Source: Streptomyces sp. NBC_01210 (GTDB lineage: Bacteria > Actinomycetota > Actinomycetes > Streptomycetales > Streptomycetaceae). Taken from it: a stretch of 64,000 nucleotides of DNA. The translations under genes were made by a program, and so were the position numbers. The notes under the pieces were generated by a model, which worked only from the letters and a program-made list of their open reading frames with translations, was not told the origin of the DNA and ran no database searches. The stretch lies in NCBI RefSeq assembly GCF_036010325.1, contig NZ_CP108549.1, positions 3,906,001-3,970,000 on the forward strand, given 5' to 3'. Below are positions 42,401 through 50,833 of the stretch, in pieces. Numbering within the stretch: position 1 is the stretch's first letter; the number at the start of each line of letters is the position of its first letter.

Positions 42401-42825
42401 ACGCCTCCAATGCGCCGCGCGGTCCGATCGTCGCGCTGGCGGACGAGGCGACGTCCTCGGACGGCGACATGATCACGGCGGCGTTCAAACTCCTGGGCCT
42501 GGGCCCGGTGGTGGGCAGCCGGACCTGGGGCGGGGTGGTCGGCATGACGGGCCGCCACCGCCTGGTGGACGGCACGGTGATCACGGTCCCGATGAACGCG
42601 GCCTGGTTCAACGAGTACGACTGGTCGATCGAGAACCACGGCGTGGAGCCGGACCTGGACGCGCTGCGCACTCCGCTGGACTGGGCGGAGGGCCGCCATG
42701 CCCAGATGGACGACGCGATCGGCCTCTGCCTGGACCTGCTGAAGACACACCCCCCGGCGGAGCCTCCCGGCTACGAGAACGCCCCGGACCTGCGCCGCCC
42801 GAAGCTCCCGCCGCGGGGGGCGTGA
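39487..42825 (+). CDS. Tricorn protease homologue (S41 family)
   Basis: 1112 aa. Beta-propeller repeats fill about 10-600 (HPRFSPDGRHIAYTTW, DLSFSPDGAWLTWSHPG and similar). Residues about 708-770 are the tricorn core domain (WRQAYGEAGRIIRAYFWEP, ELGTSHAYVTP with the charge-relay His), about 780-868 a PDZ domain, and about 895-1080 the S41 domain, with GSGWAQFNRDL and the nucleophile Ser in DEATSSDGDMI. Tricorn trims peptides from the proteasome to small fragments in the cytoplasm. A low-complexity insertion (SGDTSPAEGSGETSPAE, about 418-445) separates propeller blades. GTG 39,487 has only GAAGG directly upstream; leaderless translation is possible. Confidence 0.93.
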   Translation: MSDDVAYLRFPHLHDDLLCFAAEDDLWVAPLVPEGHRPERAWRLTVDRTRVGHPRFSPDGRHIAYTTWRSLDPEIHLAPVAGGPASRLTYWGSADTRVCGWDPDGNILAVSSHSQPFSYFSWAYKVATDGSPGRRLPWGPVSDLQVADIEEEHRSLLLTGKPPHEPAAWKRYRGGATGRLWLHGKRLLADLNGHLDCPMFVSGRIAFLSDHEGVGNLYSCLPDGSDLVRHTDHDAFYARHASSDGRRVVYQCAGDLWIADDLTDPGAVPRKLEVRLGGPRAGRRSYQVPAASHADAISVDETGRASAVNVRGSLYWLTHRDGPARTIADTPGVRVRMPEMLGSAGQVAYVTDADGADAIEISYLPRASGGREPRRLASGELGRVHELVSDPLGERIAIASHDGRLLLIDATEESGGTSAAEGSGDTSPAEGSGETSPAESSGGGAVTELIHSTNGPVRDLSFSPDGAWLTWSHPGIGRSLRQIKMARITDRTIVDVTNGRFEDENPVFTRDGRYLAFLSWRGFDPVYDVHTGDLSFPLGCRPYLVPLSSATPSPFALSPDGRPAAGGLDPLVDSEDSTAVMVEIEGLESRVTPFPVTASKYSALHPVSGGGLVWLRWPISGALGETFANPADTSGRPTLEHFDIFKARKTELVDHLDWFAVSGDGSRLVVVDESELRAVPATEPGDSDSTVYLDLRRILHDVDPPSEWRQAYGEAGRIIRAYFWEPGMCGIDWDAVLEQYRPLVERVASPDEFADLLREVLGELGTSHAYVTPARRNEGPPHYQRPIGLLGVNLVCRDGSWILARILPGESSDSKARSPLAGTGIREGATLTHVDGRPVNPVTGPYPMLAAAGGTTVELTFQPPEGEGPSRRVAVIPLVDERPLRYQDWVAKRREVVRELSGGKCGYLHIPDMGGSGWAQFNRDLRLEVSRPALIVDVRGNAGGHISELVVEKLTRKIVGWDLTRNAQPVSYASNAPRGPIVALADEATSSDGDMITAAFKLLGLGPVVGSRTWGGVVGMTGRHRLVDGTVITVPMNAAWFNEYDWSIENHGVEPDLDALRTPLDWAEGRHAQMDDAIGLCLDLLKTHPPAEPPGYENAPDLRRPKLPPRGA

Positions 42826-42917
42826 GGGAACGTTGAGCCGTGGGGTACGTGCCGCTCACCGCAACTGCGCCGCGCACCGCCCTCGATGCTGGAGCCGTCG
42901 CGGACTGAGGGCGGGAG

Positions 42918-43367
42918 TCACTGACCCTGAGACGACCTGTCGGCGAGAAGCAAGGCAAGCGGCCCGGCCTGGAGGAGGAAGCGGCCCTGCGACGCCGCGT
43001 CGATCGCGTCAGGCATGAGCCACCAGGAGAGCTTGAAGTCATCCTCGGTCGCGGTGAGTTCCTGTAGCCCGCACGTCAGATGCTGGGCCTCGAAGAGGTG
43101 CACACGCGCCGTCGAGTCGAGGGTGATGGCGTACGAGCCGAGCGGCCGCCATGTCCCAGCGGTGATGCCCGCCTCCTCCCGCAACTCGCGGCGCGCACAC
43201 TGCTCGGCTGTCTCGCCGTCTTCTCTCCGACCGCCCGGCAGGAACAGGTACTCGCCGCCGTGGCGGGGGAAGTCAGCACTCAGCACGGCCACCATGCCGT
43301 CGGCGTCGCGGGCCACCACAACGGAGGCGTCGCGGACGGGCCCGCGGGCTTGGATGTCGTCGCTCAT
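42918..43367 (-). CDS. Nudix hydrolase
   Basis: 149 aa. Complete Nudix box: GGRREDGETAEQCARRELRE followed by EAGI, with the first Glu, the REUxEE core and Gly in place. VRDASVVVARDADGMVAVLS is the lead strand. The enzyme should hydrolyse a nucleoside-diphosphate-linked substrate; which one is not predictable. It converges on the tricorn gene and is monocistronic. Confidence 0.9.
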   Translation of the reverse strand: MSDDIQARGPVRDASVVVARDADGMVAVLSADFPRHGGEYLFLPGGRREDGETAEQCARRELREEAGITAGTWRPLGSYAITLDSTARVHLFEAQHLTCGLQELTATEDDFKLSWWLMPDAIDAASQGRFLLQAGPLALLLADRSSQGQ

Positions 43368-43508
43368 GCCTGGCGAGAGTATCGGTCACTAGCGCACCAT
43401 CGCCGCGAACGGCACGTTCATGACGACAGGCTGCCACCCCCACCGAGGCATGGGGGTGACCCCGTTCCCCAACTCAAGGGCGGGCGGGGACAGCGCCGCG
43501 TACGCGGA

Positions 43509-43540
43509 AGGGGCGCACCCGTCGTCACGGGTGCGCCCCT
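43509..43540. terminator. Terminator hairpin
   Basis: AGGGGCGCACCCGT-CGTC-ACGGGTGCGCCCCT: perfect 14-bp arms, 31 bp downstream of the leftward 83-aa gene. Confidence 0.85.
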
Positions 43541-43570
43541 CATCCACGCGGCACAGCGCGAGCGCTCGCG

Positions 43571-43822
43571 TCAGATGTCGTAGTCCTGGTGGAACTTGTC
43601 CTCGGCGTCCTGCATGGCCTTACTGGTCATGCCCTGGTCCCGGCCACGCGAAATCCGCTCCGAGGATTCCTCCCGCGGCTGCGAACCACGCTGCGGCTGC
43701 GAACCACGCTGCGGCGCCGGGTCCTTCGCACCGCTCGTCTGTCGCTTCGCCTGCCGCTTCGTCTGCTTCGCCTGCTCTTCGAGCTTCGAGGCCTTGTCCT
43801 GGAACTGGTCCTTCATGCCCAT
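43571..43822 (-). CDS. Small charged protein, conserved in Streptomyces by appearance
   Basis: 83 aa. MGMKDQFQDKASKLEEQAKQ starts a Lys/Gln/Glu-rich helix, followed by two copies of PQRGSQ, then SRGRDQGMTSKAMQDAEDKF and HQDYDI. It looks cytoplasmic and largely coiled or disordered. Short proteins of this kind are frequent in Streptomyces and unstudied. A terminator follows it. Confidence 0.75.
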   Translation of the reverse strand: MGMKDQFQDKASKLEEQAKQTKRQAKRQTSGAKDPAPQRGSQPQRGSQPREESSERISRGRDQGMTSKAMQDAEDKFHQDYDI

Positions 43823-43920
43823 GAAGATTCACTCCTAGAAGGGTGTGAGGGGGGTCGGGGGCTGTTACACCCCCTGGGCCTCGACCAGCGTGGCACGCAA
43901 GAACATACCTCGCATTTCGA

Positions 43921-44802
43921 TCAATGACGCTGTGTACGGGCCTCCTCGTCCGCCGCCCCGCCGGCCCCCACGAGCCCCTTCCCGACGCCCCCCAGCCGAG
44001 GCTCGAAGCGCCGCATCTCCCGCTGCCCCACCGCCCCGATCAGCGACGGCAGGTAACCGCGCACCGACTGCATTCCCCGCAGCCACCACTGTGCGTACAC
44101 ATGCGAGGACCGTCGTTCGATCCCGGCCACGATCCGGTCCACCGCCGGGCCGAGCGGATACGTCTTGTTCGAGGGCCACGGCAGCCGCTGCCGCAACTCC
44201 CGCATCACCTCGTCCTGGTCCGCGCCACGCACCATGTCCGTGTCCGTCCAGGACAGATAGCCGACCCCGACCCGCACACCCTTGTACCCGACCTCCGCGC
44301 GCAGGCTGTGCGCGAACGCCTCGACGCCCGACTTCGACGCGCAGTACGCCGTCATCATCGGCGCCGGCGTGATCGCCGCCAGCGACGCGATCTGCAGGAA
44401 GTAGCCGCGGCTCTCCACCAGCACCGGCAGGAACGCCCGGCCCGTGACCGCGCTCCCGATCAGATTGACCTCGATCACCCGCCGCCACGCGACCGGGTCC
44501 GAGTCGACGAACGGGCCGCCGGAGGCGACACCCGCGTTCGCGACGACGATGTCGACCTTGCCGAAGCGCGCCTTGACCTCCTCGGCGACCCGGGCCATCG
44601 CCTCGTGGTCGGTGACATCCGCGTACCAGTGGTCGCTCTCGGTGTGCAGCCGCTCCGAGACCTCCTTCAGCACGTCGGGCTCCAGCCCCACCAGCGCCAC
44701 CTTCGCGCCGCGCGCGGAGAGTTTGCGGGCCAGCAGCTCACCCACACCCCGCGCCGCGCCGGTGACGACCGCGACCTGTCCCTCCAGGCTGGTCCTGCTC
44801 AT
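43921..44802 (-). CDS. SDR-family oxidoreductase, in operon with FMO
   Basis: 293 aa. GAARGVGELLARKLSARGAK (cofactor loop), VVANAGVASGG, catalytic Ser in QIASLAAI and YCASK as the YxxxK motif, then SWTDTDMV. A 25-residue C-terminal extension ends in GGAADEEARTQRH. Translational overlap (ATGA) with the alpha/beta-hydrolase gene upstream and membership of the FMO-hydrolase-SDR set suggest one degradative or modifying pathway for a lipid or ketone. Confidence 0.9.
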   Translation of the reverse strand: MSRTSLEGQVAVVTGAARGVGELLARKLSARGAKVALVGLEPDVLKEVSERLHTESDHWYADVTDHEAMARVAEEVKARFGKVDIVVANAGVASGGPFVDSDPVAWRRVIEVNLIGSAVTGRAFLPVLVESRGYFLQIASLAAITPAPMMTAYCASKSGVEAFAHSLRAEVGYKGVRVGVGYLSWTDTDMVRGADQDEVMRELRQRLPWPSNKTYPLGPAVDRIVAGIERRSSHVYAQWWLRGMQSVRGYLPSLIGAVGQREMRRFEPRLGGVGKGLVGAGGAADEEARTQRH

Positions 44803-45770
44803 GCGGCCTCCTCCTTGGCATTCTGCTTGACGGTCGCCTTCGCGTTCACGGTCACGTTCCCGTCCTCCCCGTTGGCGTTCGCATTCACGTATGTACCGGC
44901 CAGCTCACGGATCTTCGCGGTGACCACCTCCGGCGCCTCCACCGGTGTCATATGTCCCATCCCGGCGAGCTCCACGAGTTCCACGCACTCGGGCAGCGCG
45001 GCGGCCAGCCGCCGCGCGTGCACGATCGGCGTGAGCCGGTCGGCCGTGCCGGACACCACCACCGTCGGCGCCCTCAACTCCCGTACGCCCGCGTCGAGAT
45101 CGAGCTCGGCGAGCACATGCGCCCAGGCCACCCGGGTCGCCCGCGGACAGGCGTGCACGATACGGGCGCACTCCGCCACCCGCTCCGGCGCCGAACCGGG
45201 GCCCATCGTCCCGTACTTGAGAATGCGCTTCGAGAGCGGTGTCACCGGGCCGAGCGGGGCGCGCGCCCCGAGGATCATCCGGGTGAGCCGGGTCCGGGTC
45301 CGGCCCGCGCGCAGCGGCAGCACCAGCGAGTCCTCGACCAGCCTCGCGCTGCCCGTGCTGCACAGCAGGACAGCGGCCGCGTGCTCCGTGAAGGCGGCGC
45401 GGCCCGACGCGGCCATCAGCGTCATCCCGCCCATGGAGTGCCCGGCGAGCACAGCCTTCTCCCCCGGAGCCAGTGCCGCTCCGAGTACCGCTTCCAGGTC
45501 ATCGGCGAGCAGATCCGTACCGACCGCGGCGGTCGGCGTACGGCCGTGACCGCGCTGGTCGTAGACGACCACCCGGTGATCCGCCGCCAAGTCCCGTATC
45601 TGCGCGGCCCAGAAGTGCGTCGAGCAGGTCCAGCCGTGGGCGAGCACCACGATGGGCGCGCCCTCGGGACCGTGCACCTCGACATGGAGGCGCGACCCGT
45701 CGGCGGAGACGGCGGTCAGTTCGCGATCGGCGACGGGAGGAGCGTCCGTGCGCCGCAGCAGCCGGCTCAT
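44799..45770 (-). CDS. Alpha/beta hydrolase
   Basis: 323 aa. Oxyanion region VVLAHGWTCSTHFW, nucleophile elbow GHSMGG, acid in VVVSGTADRLTPI, and His in LAGMGHMTPVEAP. The C-terminus carries a low-complexity Asn/Ala/Lys/Val tail (ANANGEDGNVTVNAKATVKQ). Start overlaps the FMO stop (ATGA). It could hydrolyse the ester made by a Baeyer-Villiger reaction of the upstream FMO. Confidence 0.92.
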   Translation of the reverse strand: MSRLLRRTDAPPVADRELTAVSADGSRLHVEVHGPEGAPIVVLAHGWTCSTHFWAAQIRDLAADHRVVVYDQRGHGRTPTAAVGTDLLADDLEAVLGAALAPGEKAVLAGHSMGGMTLMAASGRAAFTEHAAAVLLCSTGSARLVEDSLVLPLRAGRTRTRLTRMILGARAPLGPVTPLSKRILKYGTMGPGSAPERVAECARIVHACPRATRVAWAHVLAELDLDAGVRELRAPTVVVSGTADRLTPIVHARRLAAALPECVELVELAGMGHMTPVEAPEVVTAKIRELAGTYVNANANGEDGNVTVNAKATVKQNAKEEAA

Positions 45771-47374
45771 CGCACGGCCTCCGCGGACTCCGCGGGCTCT
45801 ACAGCCTCGACGGCCGACTCGGCGTCAACTGCCGGCTCGGCGTCAACACCCGACTCGGCGTCCACTGCCGGCTCGGTGCCCACGGCCGGCTCGGCGCCCT
45901 TCGCGGACACCCGGACGACCTCGTACTCCGCGAGGTCCACCTCACGCGTCGCCCGCCGGAACTCTCCGGTCGTCCCCGGCCAGAGCGTGGTGTTACGGCC
46001 GTTGGCGTCCAGATACCAGCTGTTGCAGCCGCCGGACTTCCACACGGTCCGCTCCATTCGCTCCTGCACCCGCCGGTTCCAGGTGTGCACGGCGGACGGC
46101 CGGGCCGCGAGCGCCGCGCGCCCGCCCAGAACGTTCAACTGCCGCATGTAGTCGGCCAGATAGTTCAGCTGCGACTCGATCATCAGGATCATGGAGGAGT
46201 TCCCGAGCCCGGTGTTCGGGCCGATGATCGTCATCCAGTTGGGGAAGCCCGCGGCGGTGGCGCCGCGCAGTGACTCCATCCCGTCCTTCCACGCCTCGGC
46301 GAGCGTGATCCCGTCGGCGCCCACCACACGCTCGGCGATCGGCATGTCCGTCACACGGAAGCCCGTACCGAAGATGATCGCGTCGGCCTCGGTCTCGGTG
46401 CCGTCGGCCGCTACCAGCGTCGACCCGCGTACTTCCGCCAGCCCGGAGGCCACCACGTCCACATTCGGCTGCGCGAGGGCCGGGTAGTACTCGCTCGACA
46501 GCAGGATCCGCTTGCAGCCGATGCGGTACGAGGGCGTGAGCTTGCCGCGCAGCACCGGGTCCTTGATCGAGCGGCCCATGTTGCGCTTGGCGATCGACTC
46601 GATGAGCCCGAGCTCGTTCGGTCGCTTGGTGAACGCGCTGACCTGCAGCTCCCTGATCCCCCAGAGCAGCCCGCGGCGCGCGGCGCCCGTGAACGGCAGC
46701 CGGCGGTGCAACCATCGCTCGGCTCCGGTGATCGCGCGGTCCATGCGCGGCAGCACCCATGGCGGGGTCCGCTGAAACAGCGTCAGCTTTGCCGCCTCCG
46801 GCTGGATCGACGGCACGATCTGGATCGCCGACGCACCGGTCCCGATCATCGCGACGCGCTTGCCGCGCAGGTCGTAGTCGTGGTCCCAGCGGGAGGAGTG
46901 GAAGACCTTGCCCGGGAAGTCGGCGAGCCCCGGAATCTCCGGAATCTTCGGGTCCGACAGCGGCCCGGTCGCGGAGACCACGACGTCGGCGGTCAGCGTC
47001 CCCTTCGAGGTCTCGATCTCCCAGCGCAGCTCGTCCTTGTCCCAGTGCATCGTCAGCACTTCATGGTTGAGGCGGATGTGGGAGCGGAGCCGGAAGGTGT
47101 CCGCGACATGCTCCAGATAGGCGCGGATGTGCTGCTGCCCGGAGAAGGTGCGCGGCCAGTCGGGGTTGGGCGCGAAGGAGAACGAGTAGAGATGCGAGGG
47201 CACGTCGCAGGCGCACCCGGGATAGCTGTTGTCCCGCCAGGTCCCGCCGACCGAGTCCGCCCGCTCCAGGACGACGAAGTCGGTGATCCCTTCGCGGCGC
47301 AGCCGGACCGCGGCCCCCAGGCCGCCGAACCCGGATCCGATCACCGCCACTCGTACGTGCTCGTGCTGGCCCAT
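45767..47374 (-). CDS. FAD/NADPH monooxygenase of the Baeyer-Villiger type
   Basis: 535 aa. FAD motif AVIGSGFGGLGAAVRLRREG at the N-terminus, VGGTWRDNSYPGCACDVPSH, the BVMO fingerprint FPGKVFHSSRWDHD (FxGxxxHxxxW/D), and NADPH motif MIGTGASAIQIVP. It inserts oxygen into ketones in the cytoplasm, giving esters or lactones. The last 45 residues repeat E-P/S-A-V-D units (AVDAEPAVDAESAVEAVEPA) and fall outside the family. First gene of the FMO-hydrolase-SDR operon, divergent from merR. Confidence 0.92.
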   Translation of the reverse strand: MGQHEHVRVAVIGSGFGGLGAAVRLRREGITDFVVLERADSVGGTWRDNSYPGCACDVPSHLYSFSFAPNPDWPRTFSGQQHIRAYLEHVADTFRLRSHIRLNHEVLTMHWDKDELRWEIETSKGTLTADVVVSATGPLSDPKIPEIPGLADFPGKVFHSSRWDHDYDLRGKRVAMIGTGASAIQIVPSIQPEAAKLTLFQRTPPWVLPRMDRAITGAERWLHRRLPFTGAARRGLLWGIRELQVSAFTKRPNELGLIESIAKRNMGRSIKDPVLRGKLTPSYRIGCKRILLSSEYYPALAQPNVDVVASGLAEVRGSTLVAADGTETEADAIIFGTGFRVTDMPIAERVVGADGITLAEAWKDGMESLRGATAAGFPNWMTIIGPNTGLGNSSMILMIESQLNYLADYMRQLNVLGGRAALAARPSAVHTWNRRVQERMERTVWKSGGCNSWYLDANGRNTTLWPGTTGEFRRATREVDLAEYEVVRVSAKGAEPAVGTEPAVDAESGVDAEPAVDAESAVEAVEPAESAEAVR

Positions 47375-47405
47375 GCCGCCGCCTCCCGCTGAACGTCACA
47401 ACCCT

Positions 47406-47423
47406 GCCAGCGATCACTGGCAC
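47406..47423. promoter_or_regulatory. Palindrome between FMO operon and merR
   Basis: TGCCAG-CGATCA-CTGGCA, nearly self-complementary over all 18 bp, 32 bp upstream of the FMO start. A likely operator for the divergent MerR-type regulator. Confidence 0.55.
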
Positions 47424-47507
47424 AGTTGGGAGAGTAGAGCAGCAACATACCCAGCGGTAGGGGTCGGGCCGGGCGAGTTACTGCCGGTACAACATAGGCT
47501 GACCGAC

Positions 47508-48167
47508 GTGGCAGAAGGACGAGCAGGGCGCGAGTACCGCATGCAGGAGCTGGCCAAGGAGGCCGGCATCACGGTGCGCACGGTGCGCTTCTACCGCGAG
47601 CGGGGACTGATTCCGCCACCCCGCCGCGAGGGCCGTATCGCCTGGTACGACGAGCATCATCTGGCCCGGCTCCGTACGATCGCCGCGCTGCTGGAACGCG
47701 GCCACACGCTCAACGGCATCGCGGACCTCGCCACCGCCTTCGAGAGCGGACGCGACGTCGGCGAGGTGCTCGGCCTCGGCGAACCCACCGAGGAGACGCC
47801 GGTCAGGCTCAGCCCGGAAGAGCTCGCCGACTACTTCGAGGGCGAGGTCACTCCCGAGAACCTGGCCGCCGCGCTGGACCTCGGCTATCTGGCGACGGAC
47901 GGCGACGAGATCGTCCACATCAGCCGCCGCCTGCTGGACGTCTCGGCGGCGCTCGTACGGGAAGGCGTACCGCTCGCCGTGGTCCTGGACGCGGGCCGCC
48001 GGGTCCGCACCCACGCGGACGCACTGGCCGAACTCTTCGTCGGGATGCTGAGCGCCCACACCACGGAGGGCGGTGCGGACCGGCTGCGTCCGCTGGCGAA
48101 GAGCGTCGTGGACGCGGAACTCTCGATGGCGATGGACCGCCTTCTGCGCAAGACACCCGACCGGTAG
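47508..48167 (+). CDS. MerR-family regulator
   Basis: 219 aa from GTG 47,508. YRMQELAKEAGITVRTVRFY, then RERGLIPPPRREGRIAWYDE and HHLARLRTIAALLERGHTLN form the winged HTH and first coil helix. The rest (about 85-215) is an all-helical effector domain without an obvious metal site. Divergent from the FMO operon across a palindrome, so probably its regulator. Confidence 0.88.
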   Translation: MAEGRAGREYRMQELAKEAGITVRTVRFYRERGLIPPPRREGRIAWYDEHHLARLRTIAALLERGHTLNGIADLATAFESGRDVGEVLGLGEPTEETPVRLSPEELADYFEGEVTPENLAAALDLGYLATDGDEIVHISRRLLDVSAALVREGVPLAVVLDAGRRVRTHADALAELFVGMLSAHTTEGGADRLRPLAKSVVDAELSMAMDRLLRKTPDR

Positions 48168-48250
48168 CGGCCGCAGGGCACGGCCCCGCCGGACCGGCGC
48201 CGCGGCCGACGGCCGGTACGGCTCCAGCTCGTAGACCGCCCCCGCTCGCG

Positions 48251-48390
48251 CACCGCCACAGCCCGCAGACCGCCCGAGCGCGTACACCGCCACAGCCCGC
48301 AGACCGCCACCGCTCGCGCACCGCCACAGCCCGCAGACCACCCGAGCACGCGCACTGCCCGAGCGCGTACACCGCCACAGCCCGCAGACC
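48251..48390. repeat. Four copies of a 21-bp intergenic repeat
   Basis: CACCGCCACAGCCCGCAGACC occurs at 48,251-48,271, 48,285-48,305, 48,319-48,339 and 48,370-48,390, with related GAGCGCGTA and CTCGCGCA words alternating between. It fills the gap between convergent merR and exonuclease III. Confidence 0.85.
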
Positions 48391-48408
48391 GCTACCGCTC
48401 GCGCACCG

Positions 48409-49206
48409 CTAGAGGTCGTAGGCCACCGTCACCGGCGCATGGTCGCTCCACCGCTCCCCGTGCGTCGCCGCCCGCTCGACCCACGCCTTCACCGCGCGCT
48501 TCGCCAGACCCGGCGTCGCCACCTGGTAGTCGATCCGCCAGCCAGTGTCGTTGTCGAAAGCCCGCCCCCGGTACGACCACCAGGAGTACGGACCCTCCTC
48601 GTCCGGATGCAGCGCGCGCACCACGTCGACGTACTCCGCCTCGTCGAAGACACGGGTCATCCACTCCCGTTCCTCGGGCAGGAAGCCGGAGTTCTTCTTG
48701 TTGCCCTTCCAGTTCTTGAGGTCGGCCTCCTGGTGCGCGATGTTCCAGTCGCCGCAGACCACGACCTCGCGTCCGTCAGCCGCCGCCCGCGCCTTCAGCT
48801 CGGCGAGGTACGGCAGGAACTCCGCCATGAACCGAGTCTTCTCGTCCTGCCGCTCCGTCCCCACCTCGCCCGACGGCAGATAGAGGCTGGCGACCGTGAC
48901 GCCGGGCAGATCGGCCTCGACATACCGACCACTCGCGTCGAACTCGCTCGACCCGAACCCGATCCGCACCTGGTCCGGCTCACGCCGCGTGTAGAGCGAC
49001 ACGCCCGCGCGGCCCTTCGCGGCGGCCGGGGCGTGCACCGTGTGCCAGCCCTCCGGCTCGCGGACCTCGTCGGGGAGCTGGTGCGCCTCGGCCCGTACCT
49101 CCTGGAGGCAGATGGCGTCGGCTGCGGTACCGGCCAGCCACTCCACAAAGCCCTTCTTGGCCGCGGCGCGGAGACCATTCACATTCACGGTTGTCACGGT
49201 GAGCAT
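48409..49206 (-). CDS. xth: Exodeoxyribonuclease III (AP endonuclease family)
   Basis: 265 aa. Endonuclease/exonuclease/phosphatase motifs in order: TVNVNGLRAA, ICLQEVRAE (catalytic Glu), SLYLPSG, VVCGDWNIAH (Asp/Asn pair), GWRIDYQVAT and WSDHAPVTV (Asp-His). It cleaves abasic sites and trims 3' ends in base-excision repair. Ends only 19 bp after the repeat array. Confidence 0.95.
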   Translation of the reverse strand: MLTVTTVNVNGLRAAAKKGFVEWLAGTAADAICLQEVRAEAHQLPDEVREPEGWHTVHAPAAAKGRAGVSLYTRREPDQVRIGFGSSEFDASGRYVEADLPGVTVASLYLPSGEVGTERQDEKTRFMAEFLPYLAELKARAAADGREVVVCGDWNIAHQEADLKNWKGNKKNSGFLPEEREWMTRVFDEAEYVDVVRALHPDEEGPYSWWSYRGRAFDNDTGWRIDYQVATPGLAKRAVKAWVERAATHGERWSDHAPVTVAYDL

Positions 49207-49267
49207 CCCGGCACCCTACCGAGCACCACACCGACAGCCCGCATTGCATACATGTACGATCGTCCGC

Positions 49268-49753
49268 ATGATTTTCCGCCAAGTGCCCTTCGACCACCCC
49301 GATGCCGTCAAACTCAATGACCAGGTGCAGCTCGAATACGCCGAGAGGTACCAGAGCGAGGGCGATGTCACACCGCTCGACGCCGCGATGTTCCTGCCGC
49401 CGCGCGGTCTCTATCTTCTCGCGTACGACGATCACGACCGTCCCGTCGCCAGCGGCGGCTGGCGCTCGCAGGAAGCAGGCGGCGAGGGCTACAGCGACGG
49501 AGACGCGGAGCTCAAGCGCATGTATGTGATCCGCGAGGCGCGTGGCCTGGGCTTCGCCCGCCGGATCCTCGCCGCGCTGGAGGACGACGCCCGCGCCGCC
49601 GGCCGTACCCGGATGGTTCTGGAGACCGGCACCAAGCAGCCCGAGGCGATCGCCCTTTACACCTCGTCCGGCTATCTGCCGTGCGCCAAATTCGGCCACT
49701 ACCGCCATCACGACGAGAGCCGCTGCTTCGCCAAGCCGTTGTCGCGCCCCTGA
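49268..49753 (+). CDS. GNAT-family acetyltransferase
   Basis: 161 aa from ATG 49,268. Acetyl-CoA motif A is AELKRMYVIREARGLGFARR followed by ILAALEDDAR; motif B is LETGTKQPEAIALYTSSGY with LPCAKFGHY. Standard GNAT fold with unknown acceptor. It is divergent from xth; no ribosome site precedes the start, so it may be leaderless. Confidence 0.9.
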   Translation: MIFRQVPFDHPDAVKLNDQVQLEYAERYQSEGDVTPLDAAMFLPPRGLYLLAYDDHDRPVASGGWRSQEAGGEGYSDGDAELKRMYVIREARGLGFARRILAALEDDARAAGRTRMVLETGTKQPEAIALYTSSGYLPCAKFGHYRHHDESRCFAKPLSRP

Positions 49754-49863
49754 CATAAACGCGATTCCCGTGGCACTCTGCCTCACGCAAGCCGATCCGC
49801 ACCGCCTCATCCCCCACCCTGCCCGAGCGACTCCATGCGCGGGCACGGCAGAAGGAGACATGC

Positions 49864-50817
49864 GTGAGACGCCATCGCACCGCCGCCGGGATCCTGTTGA
49901 CCGTCGGCACCCTGCTCACCGGAGCGCTGTCCGCCACCACCGCCGGCGCGGCCCCCACTCCGTCCCCCGCACCCAGTGTCTTCAAACAGCAGCAGACACA
50001 GGGCTTCTGGACCGCGGAGCGGATGCGCAACGCCACTCCGCTCGATCTGATCCAGGCCGTTCCCGGCTCGGTCAGAGCCCCGCGGTCCGGTGGCAAGGAG
50101 ACGGTCGTCCCGCCGACCGCCGTGTCCCCCACCGCGTTCCCGCAGGCCGGCGGCGCGTGGACGGGCGGCGGCGCCGTGGTCAAGACGTCCGGCCGGGTGT
50201 TCTTCACCTTCCAGGGCCGTACGGCATCCTGCTCCGGCGACTCGGTGACCAGCCAGAACGGCAGCACAGTGATCACCGCGGGCCACTGCGTGAAGTACCA
50301 GGGCAGCTGGCACACCAACTGGGTCTTCGTGCCCGCGTACAACAACGGCCAGGCGCCGTACGGTCAGTGGTCCGCCACCAAGACGTTCTCGACGGACCAG
50401 TGGGCGGCGAGCGAGGACATCAACTACGACGTCGGCCTGGCTGTCGTCGCCCCGCTGAACGGCAACAAGCTCGCCGATACGGTCGGTGCGCAGGGCCTGA
50501 GCTTCAACGGCGGCTACAACAAGCCCATGTACGCCTTCGGCTTCCCCGCGGCCGCCCCGTACGACGGCACAAAGCTGATCTACTGCAGCGGCAACAGCTC
50601 GAAGGACTTCCTGTTCTCGAAGGACCACAGCCTGGGCTGCAATATGACGGGCGGCTCCAGCGGCGGCCCCTGGTTCACCTCGTTCAGCGAGGCCACCGGC
50701 ACCGGACTGCAGGCATCGGTGAACAGCTTCGGCTACACCTTCCTGCCGAACCGGATGTTCGGCCCGTACTTCGGCAATGAGGCCAAGGCCGTCTACGACA
50801 AGGCCCAGACCTCCTGA
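49864..50817 (+). CDS. Secreted trypsin-like serine protease (S1 family)
   Basis: 317 aa from GTG 49,864 (GAAGGAGA upstream). Signal peptide about 1-29 (MRRHRTAAGILLTVGTLL, cut near AGA-AP). A propeptide-like segment of about 85 residues precedes the protease. Triad: ITAGHC (His), NYDVGLAV (Asp) and MTGGSSGGPW (Ser). Cysteines in TASCSG/AGHC and YCSG/LGCN suggest two disulfides. Exported proteases of this kind act in development and nutrient release. Confidence 0.93.
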   Translation: MRRHRTAAGILLTVGTLLTGALSATTAGAAPTPSPAPSVFKQQQTQGFWTAERMRNATPLDLIQAVPGSVRAPRSGGKETVVPPTAVSPTAFPQAGGAWTGGGAVVKTSGRVFFTFQGRTASCSGDSVTSQNGSTVITAGHCVKYQGSWHTNWVFVPAYNNGQAPYGQWSATKTFSTDQWAASEDINYDVGLAVVAPLNGNKLADTVGAQGLSFNGGYNKPMYAFGFPAAAPYDGTKLIYCSGNSSKDFLFSKDHSLGCNMTGGSSGGPWFTSFSEATGTGLQASVNSFGYTFLPNRMFGPYFGNEAKAVYDKAQTS

Positions 50818-50833
50818 TCCCTTCGGGAGCCGA

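Noticed and set aside
40873..42750. 625-codon minus-strand frame
   Set aside because: Antisense shadow of the tricorn gene, with no motifs.
48251..48390. CRISPR array
   Set aside because: Repeat units are 21 bp, spacers are short, related to each other and unequal, and no cas genes are near.
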